Source: CAIYXB01 sp038146805 (lineage in GTDB: Bacteria > Cyanobacteriota > Vampirovibrionia > LMEP-6097). From it: a stretch of DNA of 64,000 nt. Below, in pieces: positions 9,068-17,188 of the stretch; the first letter of the stretch is position 1, and each line of letters begins with the position of its first letter. The stretch is taken from positions 37,145-101,144 of the forward strand of contig JAYQSH010000007.1 in the NCBI GenBank assembly GCA_038146805.1. The letters run 5' to 3'. The position numbers were made by a program, and so were the translations under genes. The notes under the pieces are model-generated. The model was given only the letters and a program-made list of their open reading frames with translations, did not search any database and had not been told where the DNA came from.

Positions 9068-10372
9068 ATGCATAAAAACTATTTTAAATTGCTATTTTTC
9101 ACTTTTTTACTAAGCAGTCAGTTTTTTCTTTCTGTTTTTGCTATTAATGTCAGAATCAAAGATATTACAAAGGTGCAAGGTCTTAGAGAACATTACTTGG
9201 TTGGCTATGGTCTGGTTTCTGGTTTGCCATCAAATAGTGGTGATAAAAATAGTATGGCAACAAATTTAGCACAAATAAATATGTTGAAAAATTTTGGTAT
9301 TAATTTAAAAGAGTTTTTAATTAATAACCAAATTAATGTCATTAATTTAAATTCACAAAATATTGGTCAAAGAGTTTTATCTGCTTTAAGACAACTTAAT
9401 GGTGGTTCTGTTGGTAATGTTGCTGCTGTTATGGTTACAGCAAAAGTTCCTTCATATACAAAAGAGGGAGATCATTTTGATGTGAGTGTTTCTTCTTTTG
9501 GTTCATCTCGCAATTTAACTGGCGGCGTTTTATTACAAACTATGCTTAAAGGTCCAGATGGTAAAGTATATGCTTTAGCACAAGGTCCTGTTATTAATTC
9601 AGGATATGAGATTGAAGCAAATGGTAGTTTAGTGAGAGATGGGTCTCCAAATTCAGGAAGAATTCCCAAAGGTGGAATTATTGAAATTCCTCTTCCTACT
9701 GATGTTATGGCAAATGCTGATGGCATCACGCTTACTACAGAGGATATAGATTTTTCAACAACAAGAAAAATTGTCGACACTATTAATAATTCTACTGTCA
9801 ATAGAAGAGCCACTATCATTGATGGTCGTACTATCAAATTAGAACTTAATGGACCAGAAGATAACCCAGTTGTTGCACTTGCAGATGTTGGTGAATTATT
9901 TGTTGATGCTGAAAATAAAGCAAAGGTTGTTATTATGGAGCGTACCGGAACAATCGTTGTTGGTGCTGATGTGAAACTTTCAAGTGTTGCAATAGCACAC
10001 GGTAATATTTCAATTACTATTAACACTAAAAATGCTGTTTCACAACCTGCATTGAATTTAGCAAATGTAAATGTTGCTACTGATAATGCAAACATCAACA
10101 CTAACCCTTATGAAAATACACAAACTGGTGATACTGAGCAAACCCCTCTTGCAAATAATTACAATCCAGGTATCAATACTCAGGCTTTTACAAATTCAGA
10201 TATAGAATTTAGCGAAACAGATACTAGATATGTGGCACTAGAAGAAGCGACAACTCTATCTGACTTAGTAAATGAGCTAAATAAAATTGGTGTAACTTCA
10301 AGAGACCTGATTGCCATCATGCAAGCACTCAAAGCATCAGGTTCTTTGCAGGCTGATCTAGAAATAATTTAA
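9068..10372 (+). CDS. flgI: flagellar P-ring protein FlgI
   Basis: 434 residues with a signal peptide (about 1-25) and the FlgI opening VRIKDITKVQGLREHYLVGYGLV. The P-ring is a periplasmic bushing around the flagellar rod, so its presence implies a diderm flagellum. The family is usually about 350-370 residues; the extra length is an Asn/Thr-rich insertion at roughly residues 330-375, just before the conserved C-terminal segment TTLSDLVNELNKIGVTSRDLIAIMQALK. It heads a compact operon with an unknown secreted protein and a FlgJ-type gene. No c-di-GMP riboswitch or clear sigma-28 site was recognised in the 132-nt upstream gap. Confidence 0.96.
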   Translation: MHKNYFKLLFFTFLLSSQFFLSVFAINVRIKDITKVQGLREHYLVGYGLVSGLPSNSGDKNSMATNLAQINMLKNFGINLKEFLINNQINVINLNSQNIGQRVLSALRQLNGGSVGNVAAVMVTAKVPSYTKEGDHFDVSVSSFGSSRNLTGGVLLQTMLKGPDGKVYALAQGPVINSGYEIEANGSLVRDGSPNSGRIPKGGIIEIPLPTDVMANADGITLTTEDIDFSTTRKIVDTINNSTVNRRATIIDGRTIKLELNGPEDNPVVALADVGELFVDAENKAKVVIMERTGTIVVGADVKLSSVAIAHGNISITINTKNAVSQPALNLANVNVATDNANINTNPYENTQTGDTEQTPLANNYNPGINTQAFTNSDIEFSETDTRYVALEEATTLSDLVNELNKIGVTSRDLIAIMQALKASGSLQADLEII

Positions 10373-10376
10373 TACA

Positions 10377-11312
10377 ATGAAAAAGTTTTTTTTAATTTTG
10401 AATATTTTATTTTTGTGTATGAGCTCAGCTCATACACAAACTTATAAAACTGGAATTATTGAAACGACTCCCGTTGATATTGTTGCGGAGTGGCCTATTG
10501 GACCCGGTACTAGTGTCGGTGAACATTTTACAGCTCGTGTAATCGAAAATGTTGTTTCTGAGCGTGGTGAAGTTTTTATACCAAAAAATAGTCGTGTTAT
10601 CGGTGTTATAAAAAACATTAAAAATGCTGGTTCTTTTCATAGATCTGGTGAAGTTGATATATTGTTTGAAAAAATTATTTTTCCTGATAATGTTACTTCA
10701 ATTGATATTTCTGCTGATGGTGATTTGATTAAAAGGTCTCAAATACTCTCCACTGCTATTGATGGTGTTTCTGAGGTTTTATTAGGTGCTGCCAAAGGTG
10801 CTGTTACTGGATTTAAATTTGGAGGATTACTAAGTTTAGCTGGCTCTGAAGGTTCTAATATTACTATTGCGGCTGGTGCTGGTGCGGCAATTGCTCTTGT
10901 GAGTTTTATTGCAAAAAAAGGGCATGATGTTGAGATTGTACCGGGAATGCCAATGTTGCTCACTTTAAATTATATTGAAAAGCAAGATTATAAAGCGCAA
11001 GAACTTAAAGTTCAAGAAACTTCTTACGTTAAAGCTCAGGTTAAAAAAGTTACAGATGATTTTTTAAAGGTTGAAATTACGAATGATTTAAATAAAGATA
11101 TTCCATTATCTAATTTAAAGATTGTTGATGCTTTAGGCTACACTACTAGACCACAAATTGAGTATAAATATTTTGATAATAAATCAATTCCAGCACACTC
11201 AAGCTTAACTTATAATTTTAATTTTTCTGTTGACCATAAAGATGCAAGGTTCTGGTTGGTACTTACTGATAGTTTTGGTAAACAAGAATATTTTAGAAAG
11301 GCACTTAATTGA
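10377..11312 (+). CDS. secreted protein of unknown function within the flagellar operon
   Basis: 311 residues with a signal peptide (about 1-20). The N-terminal third reads FTARVIENVVSERGEVFIPK then a GVIKNI segment and FEKIIFPD, a beta-domain pattern reminiscent of proteins that set a pore or ring opening (VirB10/TrbI-like in general style); this is a loose resemblance. The middle (about 135-185) is Gly/Ala-rich and hydrophobic (AAGAGAAIALVSFIA), possibly membrane-inserting. The C-terminal 100 residues look like an Ig-like beta-sandwich. It sits 4 nt after flgI and overlaps the flgJ start, so it is probably a flagellar basal-body or envelope factor. No FlgH is seen in the window. Confidence 0.7.
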   Translation: MKKFFLILNILFLCMSSAHTQTYKTGIIETTPVDIVAEWPIGPGTSVGEHFTARVIENVVSERGEVFIPKNSRVIGVIKNIKNAGSFHRSGEVDILFEKIIFPDNVTSIDISADGDLIKRSQILSTAIDGVSEVLLGAAKGAVTGFKFGGLLSLAGSEGSNITIAAGAGAAIALVSFIAKKGHDVEIVPGMPMLLTLNYIEKQDYKAQELKVQETSYVKAQVKKVTDDFLKVEITNDLNKDIPLSNLKIVDALGYTTRPQIEYKYFDNKSIPAHSSLTYNFNFSVDHKDARFWLVLTDSFGKQEYFRKALN

Positions 11313-11605
11313 TGGATATAAATTCTAGTTATTTGCAAAATTTTGACTTAATGAATGACAGTGCTCTTGCTCCTAATTCTCCTAGACCAAAACAGAAACA
11401 ATTAGAAGCCGCTCAAGATTTTGAAGCAGTTTTTATTCAAAGTTCTCTAAAAGCAATGCGTCCAAAACTAGAAGGTGGTCTTTTTAATGATGGACTTGCT
11501 GTAGATGTCTTTTATCAGTTTATGGACGAAGCAATTGCAAAAGATATTTCAAGATCAAAAAATAACTTTGGTATTGCAGATGCCTTGATGAAACAAAATT
11601 TTTAA
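11312..11605 (+). CDS. flgJ: FlgJ-type rod-binding protein (N-terminal domain only)
   Basis: 97 residues from ATG 11312, which overlaps the upstream stop (TGATG); a GAAAGG site lies about 10 nt before it. The segment AAQDFEAVFIQSSLKAMRP followed by GGLFNDGLAVDVFYQFMDEAIA matches the rod-binding domain of FlgJ. The muramidase domain found in gammaproteobacterial FlgJ is absent, as in many other phyla. It would act as a periplasmic scaffold for rod assembly. The short length is normal for single-domain versions. Its end overlaps the convergent miaB stop by 4 nt. Confidence 0.88.
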   Translation: MDINSSYLQNFDLMNDSALAPNSPRPKQKQLEAAQDFEAVFIQSSLKAMRPKLEGGLFNDGLAVDVFYQFMDEAIAKDISRSKNNFGIADALMKQNF

Positions 11606-13017
11606 ACTATTTCAGCTCTTAGTGCCCAAGCATTTGCTTTGGTGATTTTAACGTCAACAATTTTTCCAATATATTGATCATGTAATTCAGGATCACATTC
11701 TATATTAGTTGTTTTATTGTCAAAAATTCTACCCGCTAGTCTTCGTGGGTTGCGCTGTGACTTGCCTTCGATTAAAACTTTTTGAATTGTACCTAAATAT
11801 CTTTGTGCTCTTTTTTCTGCAGTTTCAGAAATTATTGCGTTCATAAAACGAATACGCTCTTGTTTTTCTTCTGCGCTTATATCATCTGCCCAAGTTGCGG
11901 CGGGTGTAAAAGGTCTTTTTGAATAAATAGCTGTGTTACAAGCATCATAGCCCACTTCTTGAATAGCTTTTATACTATCCATAAATTGTTCATGCGTTTC
12001 ACCAGGAAAGCCAACGATGATATCTCCAGTGATTGCAGCGTCAGGCATTAATTTTCTAATGTAATTGATTAACTCCATGTACCTTTCATAGGTATAACGT
12101 CTTGCCATTCTTCTTAATATTTCGTTGTTGCCAGATTGAATCGGAATATGAAAATATTTAGCAACTTTTGGCAAGTTCGCTACAGTTTCGATCAATTCAA
12201 ATGTCATATCACAAGGATGTGAAGTCAAAAATTTTATTCTTTCTATTCCTTCTATGTCGTGAATCTCTTTTAATAATTGAGCTAGAGATGTTTTGATGTC
12301 GAGTCCATAACCATCAACATTTTGTCCAAGTAAAATTATTTCTTTGTAGCCTTCATTTGCAAGTCCAATTATTTCCTGTTTGATTTCTGCAATGGTTCTA
12401 GATCTTTGTTCGCCACGTGTTTTTGGCACTATACAATAAGTGCACCTATAATTACAACCATAAATAATGTTGACCCATGCGTAGTATTGGGTTTTTCTGA
12501 AAATTGGAGTTTCTGGAATTATTTCTGGTAATTCTTGCCAAACTTCTGCTGTTTGTGGTCTGGAAAACACACCCTTATTGGCAACAATACCGTCAACTTC
12601 GTTTTTTAATGCTTCAGCATATTTACTTTCTGCTTCTAATACTAAATCTGGTAAACGGTGAATATTATGCGTGCCCACGAGAAGATCAAGGGTTTTGATT
12701 TCTTTCACGAGATCTGTTCCTTCTTGCTGGGCAACACAGCCAGAAACAGCAATTAAAGATCCGGGTTTTCTTAATTTATCCCATTTGCCGATATAACTTC
12801 TCATTTTATCGACGGCATGCTCTCTGATGCTACAGGTGTTTAAAATCGATAAATCAGCTTCTTGAAAATTTTCGGTTGGGTAATAATCAATTTCTTCAAG
12901 CATGCCAAGCATTCTTTCTGTATCTGCCATATTCATTTGACAGCCAAGAGTTTCTATAAAAACTTTTTTTTGTTTTATTAGGGGTTTTTGCTTGCTTTTA
13001 TCTTTTATAGCTTCCAT
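11602..13017 (-). CDS. miaB: tRNA-2-methylthio-N6-dimethylallyladenosine synthase
   Basis: 471 residues. The N-terminal UPF0004 domain has its three cluster cysteines (LGCQMN, NTCSIRE, SGCVAQ). The radical SAM motif CNYRCTYC follows at about residue 190, and a C-terminal TRAM-like domain (about 405-471) ends the protein. It methylthiolates i6A37 of tRNAs reading UNN codons. The start ATG has CATAAT 5 nt upstream on this strand (13023-13028) and no Shine-Dalgarno, suggesting a leaderless mRNA. It is divergent from the collagen-like gene at 13067, with 49 bp shared between the two promoters. Confidence 0.96.
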   Translation of the reverse strand: MEAIKDKSKQKPLIKQKKVFIETLGCQMNMADTERMLGMLEEIDYYPTENFQEADLSILNTCSIREHAVDKMRSYIGKWDKLRKPGSLIAVSGCVAQQEGTDLVKEIKTLDLLVGTHNIHRLPDLVLEAESKYAEALKNEVDGIVANKGVFSRPQTAEVWQELPEIIPETPIFRKTQYYAWVNIIYGCNYRCTYCIVPKTRGEQRSRTIAEIKQEIIGLANEGYKEIILLGQNVDGYGLDIKTSLAQLLKEIHDIEGIERIKFLTSHPCDMTFELIETVANLPKVAKYFHIPIQSGNNEILRRMARRYTYERYMELINYIRKLMPDAAITGDIIVGFPGETHEQFMDSIKAIQEVGYDACNTAIYSKRPFTPAATWADDISAEEKQERIRFMNAIISETAEKRAQRYLGTIQKVLIEGKSQRNPRRLAGRIFDNKTTNIECDPELHDQYIGKIVDVKITKANAWALRAEIV

Positions 13018-13027
13018 TTTGCATTAT

Positions 13028-13044
13028 GTTAACACATTCTTAAA
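13028..13044 (+). promoter_or_regulatory. TTAAC/CTTAAA direct repeat in the 13.07-kb promoter
   Basis: GTTAAC (13028-13033) and CTTAAA (13039-13044) have TTAA cores 11 nt apart. An extended -10 (TGC then TAGTAT, 13052-13060) follows, and the ATG comes 6 nt after the hexamer. The repeat brackets the -35 position, as expected for an activator-dependent promoter. It matches the repeats before the genes at 30.42, 47.00 and 47.89 kb. Confidence 0.4.
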
Positions 13045-13066
13045 GAATACTTGCTAGTATTTTAGT

Positions 13067-14485
13067 ATGAAAATTCTGGGTAAAATTTTTAGCGTATTTA
13101 TTTTAACTATTTTGTTAATTTCGGGGGTTAATGCAAAGACACGATATAAAGAGTTAAGTGCTTTAACTAGCCCAACACGTAATGTAAAGCTTTATATTAA
13201 TGTAAAAGACGAAAATCTTGATCTTAAAAAACGAAACAATATTCAATTAAGATTGGTAAGACCAAAGCAACTTTTAGTAGACAATGAAACTACTGGAAAT
13301 ATTGAATTGGTTTTGTATGACGTAGCGAGCTCTACAAGAACTTTTATTAATTCTACAAATTTATCAGTAGGTTCAGCTAGAACTAAGGCAGTAAATATTT
13401 CTGTTGATCTAGGTTATTTTCAGGCAGACCAAAAAGATTTAGAAATTGATTTATATGATGCAACTGGTTCTATTGTGGCAACTTACCCTCTTGTAATAAA
13501 TGCAATTAATAGAGAGGCTCAAGTAAGTGTGAGCGCTGATCCGAATCGTGATTATTCATGTGATGTTAATGATATTGAAGCTTGTATTGAAAGCTACCTC
13601 TTAACAAATGTAAGTTTTAGTGCTGTTCCAAAAAAACAAGCTAGCACCTCTGTTGAAAAAAACCCTATTACAGACAAATTAGAAATCACTTTTCCTTATG
13701 CAAGAAGATTTAGATATTTTAATGGAAGTAGAAGAAAAATTAATTTGAAAGTAAATGATCAAGTTTCAGAAAGTAATGTTACTGAATTGGATGAATTATC
13801 ACTTAATCAAATTGTTTTACGTGATGTTAATCTCCAAACCAATTTAAGAAACGGAGCTATAGAATATGCAAATAATAATTTCTACTTTACTTTTAACGGT
13901 CAAAGAGTCTCTCTGAAAGATTTGGCTGGTCCTTGTTCTCAAGGTCCCCAAGGTCCTCAAGGGATTCAAGGTCCTCGAGGTCCTCAAGGGATTCAAGGTC
14001 CTTCTGGTACTCTAGCTAATGGAGCTGTTATCAATGGTCCAGTTACTTTTACTAATAATGGTTCTTTTCAATTTCCAAAGGCCGCTGATGATGGATATCT
14101 ATGGACTTCAGATGCTAATGGTAATGCAACTTGGAAAAAACCTGCAGAAAATACAATAACTCCAGTGGGTATTAGTGATGAAATTGATATAAATGGAATT
14201 ACCAGCATAGACGTAAGTGGATATAACTTTATTCGTTTGATAGATTCTGATCTTACAACGGTTGATACTCTCTCTACTATCACAGGTGGAACAATGGGAC
14301 AAAGAATTAGTATTCAATTAAAGTCTAATGATCTATTTTTTGATTTAAATACTAATCATGATTTAAATACTTTACAGTGGGGTCGGGGAAATATTCTAAA
14401 TCCAAGAAGACAACAAAAATCTGAGATCTTTAGTTTTCTTTATGATGGCAATGCATGGTATTTAGTTGACAGGTTCACTCTTTAA
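13067..14485 (+). CDS. secreted collagen-like surface protein
   Basis: 472 residues: signal peptide (1-23, ending VNA), two beta-rich head domains to about residue 285, a Gly-X-Y tract of about 24 residues (QGPQGPQGIQGPRGPQGI), a short fibre segment with the repeat GYLWTSDANGNATW, and a C-terminal domain (GQRISIQLKSNDLFF ... YDGNAWYLVDR). The head cysteine region (SCDVNDIEACIESYLLTNVSF) is recognisably related to that of the giant protein at 59.1 kb, and the C-terminal domain to the protein at 7.56 kb. These three form a family of modular surface fibres. A TAGTAT box lies 6 nt before the ATG. Function is unknown; adhesion or an appendage tip is a reasonable guess. Confidence 0.85.
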   Translation: MKILGKIFSVFILTILLISGVNAKTRYKELSALTSPTRNVKLYINVKDENLDLKKRNNIQLRLVRPKQLLVDNETTGNIELVLYDVASSTRTFINSTNLSVGSARTKAVNISVDLGYFQADQKDLEIDLYDATGSIVATYPLVINAINREAQVSVSADPNRDYSCDVNDIEACIESYLLTNVSFSAVPKKQASTSVEKNPITDKLEITFPYARRFRYFNGSRRKINLKVNDQVSESNVTELDELSLNQIVLRDVNLQTNLRNGAIEYANNNFYFTFNGQRVSLKDLAGPCSQGPQGPQGIQGPRGPQGIQGPSGTLANGAVINGPVTFTNNGSFQFPKAADDGYLWTSDANGNATWKKPAENTITPVGISDEIDINGITSIDVSGYNFIRLIDSDLTTVDTLSTITGGTMGQRISIQLKSNDLFFDLNTNHDLNTLQWGRGNILNPRRQQKSEIFSFLYDGNAWYLVDRFTL

Positions 14486-14612
14486 TTGACTATAGAAAAC
14501 TTATATAAAAGATACAAACTGATTCTCTAAAAGAAATTCAATTTCAAGATTTTCTTTCAAAATTTTTGTAAAGTTTTTTTGTTAATTTAAAAGAATTTTG
14601 TAAATCTTGAAG
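14486..14612. other. Gap between collagen-like gene and IS3 element; possible C-terminal gene remnant
   Basis: On the minus strand, 14612 down to TGA 14544-14546 reads a 22-codon open stretch (LQDLQNSFKLTKKLYKNFER...) directly abutting the IS3 end. It could be the 3' remainder of the small gene cut at 15926, but no target duplication links the two flanks. The rest is AT-rich and without a clear terminator. Confidence 0.3.
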
Positions 14613-14624
14613 TGTCCCTGTAAA

Positions 14625-15539
14625 TTAAACAAGCTTATTCGTAATACTTTTCCTAGATTTATTACTTAAGTTCACAAACTTAATTGTACAACTTTCTAAG
14701 TCTTGAATTACTAAAGGCTTAGTAAAGTTTTGATAGCACTTAAGTGGTGACCTCATACCTAACGATTGATGAGGTCTTCTGTTGTTGTAGTATTCAACAA
14801 ATTCTTTAACTCCTATTTTTACCTCCTTGATTGTTTTGAAATATTTAGGATAAACACATTCTTGTTTCAGCGTTCTCCAAAATCTTTCTACTATTGCATT
14901 ATCAGTAGCTCGACCTTTACCATCCATTGATATTGCTACTTGATGCTCTAAAAGCACCTGAGTAAATTCTTGGCTAGTAAACTGACTGCCCTGATCGCTA
15001 TTAAATATTTCAGGACAACCATATTGTTCAATTGCTTCCTCTAGGGCTTCAATGCAAAAACTTGTGTCCATCATATTTGAGATGCGATAGCTTAGCACTG
15101 ACCTGCTAAACAAATCGATAATAGCAACCATAAAACAAAAGCCTTGCTGAGTTCTGATGTATGTGATATCAGTGCCCCAAACATGATTTGGTTTATCAAT
15201 CACTAAATTCCTTAGCAAGTAAGCATATTTTTTGTGTTCCTTCATTGCCTTGCTAGTATTGGGTTTCGGAGCTTGAGCTACCAATCCCATTGCCTTCATT
15301 AGCTTAGATACTCTATCTTTACCAACTTTAAGACCATGGTGTTCTTTTAAAGCCCAGCGCATATTTCTACAACCAAACATTGGTTGTTTCGTATACTCCT
15401 GATCTATTGCATCCATAATTTTTTTATCTCCATCTGAAAACTCGGGTTTAGGTTTTCTATAATACTTAGAGCGATCGATGTTAAGCAACCCACATTGATG
15501 CGTGATTGGAAATTTTGAATCACCATCCATGAGGCTCAT
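14625..15539 (-). CDS. IS3-family transposase OrfB (DDE integrase core)
   Basis: 304 residues. After an HTH_21-type segment (KKIMDAIDQEYTKQPMFGCR), the rve core shows catalytic residues in WGTDITYI, FNSDQGSQFTS and IVERFWRTLKQECV, with the closing YYNNRRPHQSLG. All three catalytic acids are present, so the protein may be active. It overlaps OrfA by 20 nt, in the +1 frame relative to it. The frame is open upstream of the ATG back to the A9 run in orfA (15568-15576), where losing one A would fuse the two ORFs. Confidence 0.93.
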   Translation of the reverse strand: MSLMDGDSKFPITHQCGLLNIDRSKYYRKPKPEFSDGDKKIMDAIDQEYTKQPMFGCRNMRWALKEHHGLKVGKDRVSKLMKAMGLVAQAPKPNTSKAMKEHKKYAYLLRNLVIDKPNHVWGTDITYIRTQQGFCFMVAIIDLFSRSVLSYRISNMMDTSFCIEALEEAIEQYGCPEIFNSDQGSQFTSQEFTQVLLEHQVAISMDGKGRATDNAIVERFWRTLKQECVYPKYFKTIKEVKIGVKEFVEYYNNRRPHQSLGMRSPLKCYQNFTKPLVIQDLESCTIKFVNLSNKSRKSITNKLV

Positions 15540-15849
15540 TCTCCCATTGAAATCCAGCTTCCCTATATTTTTTTTTAACCCAGTCGATCATGACCGTTTG
15601 TTCACCAATTAAATTTTTGAGCTCTTTAATTTGATTTTCTTTTTGCCTGAGTTTTTCTTTATGTTCTTCTTCAATTTTTGAATCAAAAACAGAAGCCGAA
15701 TTCTCTTTGAGTTTTTTAACCCAATCTCTCAAAGTTTTTGGATCGATTCTGTACTTAGAAGCAATCGTAGAAATCGCTTCTTCATCTTTTAACGCTTCCA
15801 AAGCTGCTTTTGCTTTCAGCTCTGAGCTAATTTTTCTGTAACCTGGCAT
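15520..15849 (-). CDS. IS3-family transposase OrfA (HTH)
   Basis: 109 residues: an N-terminal HTH_8-type domain (KAKAALEALKDEEAISTIAS; DPKTLRDWVKKL) that binds the element ends, followed by a leucine-zipper-like coiled coil (KLRQKENQIKELKNLIGEQ). This is the standard OrfA layout. In IS3 elements an OrfAB fusion made by frameshifting is the active transposase. Near its 3' end lies an uninterrupted A9 run (minus strand, 15576 to 15568), a plausible slippage site. Confidence 0.9.
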   Translation of the reverse strand: MPGYRKISSELKAKAALEALKDEEAISTIASKYRIDPKTLRDWVKKLKENSASVFDSKIEEEHKEKLRQKENQIKELKNLIGEQTVMIDWVKKKYREAGFQWENEPHGW

Positions 15850-15925
15850 TTTCTTTATCCTTTTAGTCTTTACGATTTTATCAGGAAAAAGTATTTCGTT
15901 TTACTGGCCTCATATTACAGGGACA

Positions 15926-16004
15926 TTACAGTTTGATTCGCTTGGTTAGAAGATTTAATTCCAGGAGTATTTATAACTGTTTGTGAAGAGACTCTGTTGA
16001 TCAT
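15926..16004 (-). pseudogene. 5' fragment of a small gene cut by the IS3 element
   Basis: ATG 16004 overlaps the hydrolase stop (ATGA) and has a strong AGGAGG (16018-16013 on this strand) 8 nt before it, so a real translationally coupled gene began here. Twenty-six codons (MINRVSSQTVINTPGIK...) run to the IS boundary, after which the frame meets a stop inside the element. The product is Ser/Asn/Gln-rich. A possible 3' remainder is at 14544-14612. Its function is unknown. Confidence 0.5.
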
Positions 16005-17026
16005 CGCATGTCCCTCCTAATATCGTTATGTCCAATATTGTCTAATTCAATCAGTTCTGAATCGATAGAGCTATTCATGGCTTGTTTATACAGCTCTTGA
16101 GAATGCTTGTGCGGTATAACCCGATCATTTTTTCCATGTAGAATTTTCAGTTTATTTATTTTGCCTTTTAACTTTGGTATAGCATCATAGTTATCCCAAG
16201 TAGTCCTTAAAAACCAAGAAATGAATCTAGGCATGTATTTGGACTCAGCTTCCGCTCTCATGCTTTTAAAAGGTGACATTAGTAACAAGTCGCCATACCT
16301 TTCATCAGGATTCTTAGCAGCTCTTTTTACAAGAGTATTTAGCAATACTGCACAACCCAAAGAGTGAGCTTCAAAATCCACGGACTCAGTGTTTACGGCT
16401 TGCTTGCTCTTCAAAAAGTCTATTACTGAGTTTGCATCATCAATCAGACCTTCTTCTGATGGATATCCATGGTTTCCAGAATATGCCCTATAACTAAACA
16501 AACAAATATTGTTGCCATTTTTAAAATCTTCAATAGCTTCTCTTTTAAAATTAGTAATATTAGAACCATTGCCATGTAGATAAATTTTTGTTCTGGCTTC
16601 TGGATTCGAATGCCTTGCAAACCATAACTCGATAGAATGATTATCACTTGTTCTGATTAAGTGTTTTTCCAAAGGTATACCAGCTTGGAATATGCTTCTA
16701 AAATCTCGATCAAAATCTGAACGGTGAGCTTTTTGGAATGGGTATAGGATCTTGTTAAAAATTTTATTGAACAAAGTTACAGGTCTAAAAATATCCGTAA
16801 ATCTAATGCACCAATTTTTCTTGTCTATGGCATGTCTTTTTTCTGCTTCCTCTTGTGATATATCTACAGTTGATTTAAGAGGTACGGAGCTTAGATTAAA
16901 AGCTCTTAACAAATATGGTGGAGTACGAGCAAAACCATCATCAGAATCCTGGCCATGGTTATTGTTAACCTGTCCTGTATTTTGATGATATTCACGCGTT
17001 TTATTCAGTGATGCCGTAGTCACCAT
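16001..17026 (-). CDS. alpha/beta-hydrolase with a polar N-terminal extension
   Basis: 341 residues. The hydrolase fold begins near residue 125. It shows the oxyanion-type HGNGSN motif (about 151-156), the nucleophile elbow EAHSLGCAV (Ser about 218), the acid in HGKNDRVIP and the catalytic His in NIGHNDI near the end. The first 60 residues are polar and rich in Asn/Gln/His, without a signal peptide or membrane segment. Substrate is unknown; the shape fits a serine esterase or peptidase-like family. It is flanked by insertion sequences, so it may be acquired cargo. No Shine-Dalgarno is visible; a perfect 22-bp palindrome sits just upstream of the ATG. Confidence 0.78.
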   Translation of the reverse strand: MVTTASLNKTREYHQNTGQVNNNHGQDSDDGFARTPPYLLRAFNLSSVPLKSTVDISQEEAEKRHAIDKKNWCIRFTDIFRPVTLFNKIFNKILYPFQKAHRSDFDRDFRSIFQAGIPLEKHLIRTSDNHSIELWFARHSNPEARTKIYLHGNGSNITNFKREAIEDFKNGNNICLFSYRAYSGNHGYPSEEGLIDDANSVIDFLKSKQAVNTESVDFEAHSLGCAVLLNTLVKRAAKNPDERYGDLLLMSPFKSMRAEAESKYMPRFISWFLRTTWDNYDAIPKLKGKINKLKILHGKNDRVIPHKHSQELYKQAMNSSIDSELIELDNIGHNDIRRDMR

Positions 17027-17028
17027 AT

Positions 17029-17050
17029 ATACATATTAGCTAATATGTAT
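17029..17050. promoter_or_regulatory. 22-bp perfect palindrome at the hydrolase start
   Basis: The core TACATATTAGCTAATATGTA at 17030-17049 is a perfect palindrome, extended one base each side by A/T. It lies 3-24 nt upstream of the hydrolase ATG on the minus strand, where a promoter -10 or ribosome site would be. It may be an operator for a dimeric repressor, or an mRNA hairpin over the start. The regulator is not known. Confidence 0.5.
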
Positions 17051-17149
17051 TAATAATTTCAAGCTTTGGTACTGAATTCCCTAAGAATCAAGTAAAATCA
17101 AAGTTTTCACCTAATTTCTGGCAATTACAGTATGTTCAATCTGTATTGC
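17051..17149 (+). pseudogene. possible 5' part of a small gene interrupted by the IS30-type element
   Basis: A plus-strand frame open from about 17046 reads GTEFPKNQVKSKFSPNFW then QLQYVQSVL up to the IS edge. A compatible helical continuation (IEAQLNLDNIDSALDFANDC) is found beyond the element at 19182. No good start codon is visible and rejoining needs a one-base adjustment at the IS junction, so this is tentative. Confidence 0.3.
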
Positions 17150-17188
17150 GATTCTTTCTAAACCGAAATGCAACAAATCTATCAGGAG

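Larger units (their letters stand above)
14613..15925 (-). mobile_element. IS3-family insertion sequence
   Basis: The element is 1313 bp, bounded by matching inverted ends TGTCCCTGTAA (14613-14623) and TTACAGGGACA (15915-15925). It encodes a two-ORF transposase on the minus strand. The flanking bases (AAG left, TTA right) do not form the 3-4 bp target duplication expected of a simple insertion, so an adjacent deletion or recombination between copies is possible. The right edge interrupts a small ORF that follows the hydrolase gene. Confidence 0.88.

Noticed and set aside
9472..10101. 209-residue ORF antisense to flgI
   Set aside because: Shadow of a well-supported gene; no start signals and no recognisable domain.
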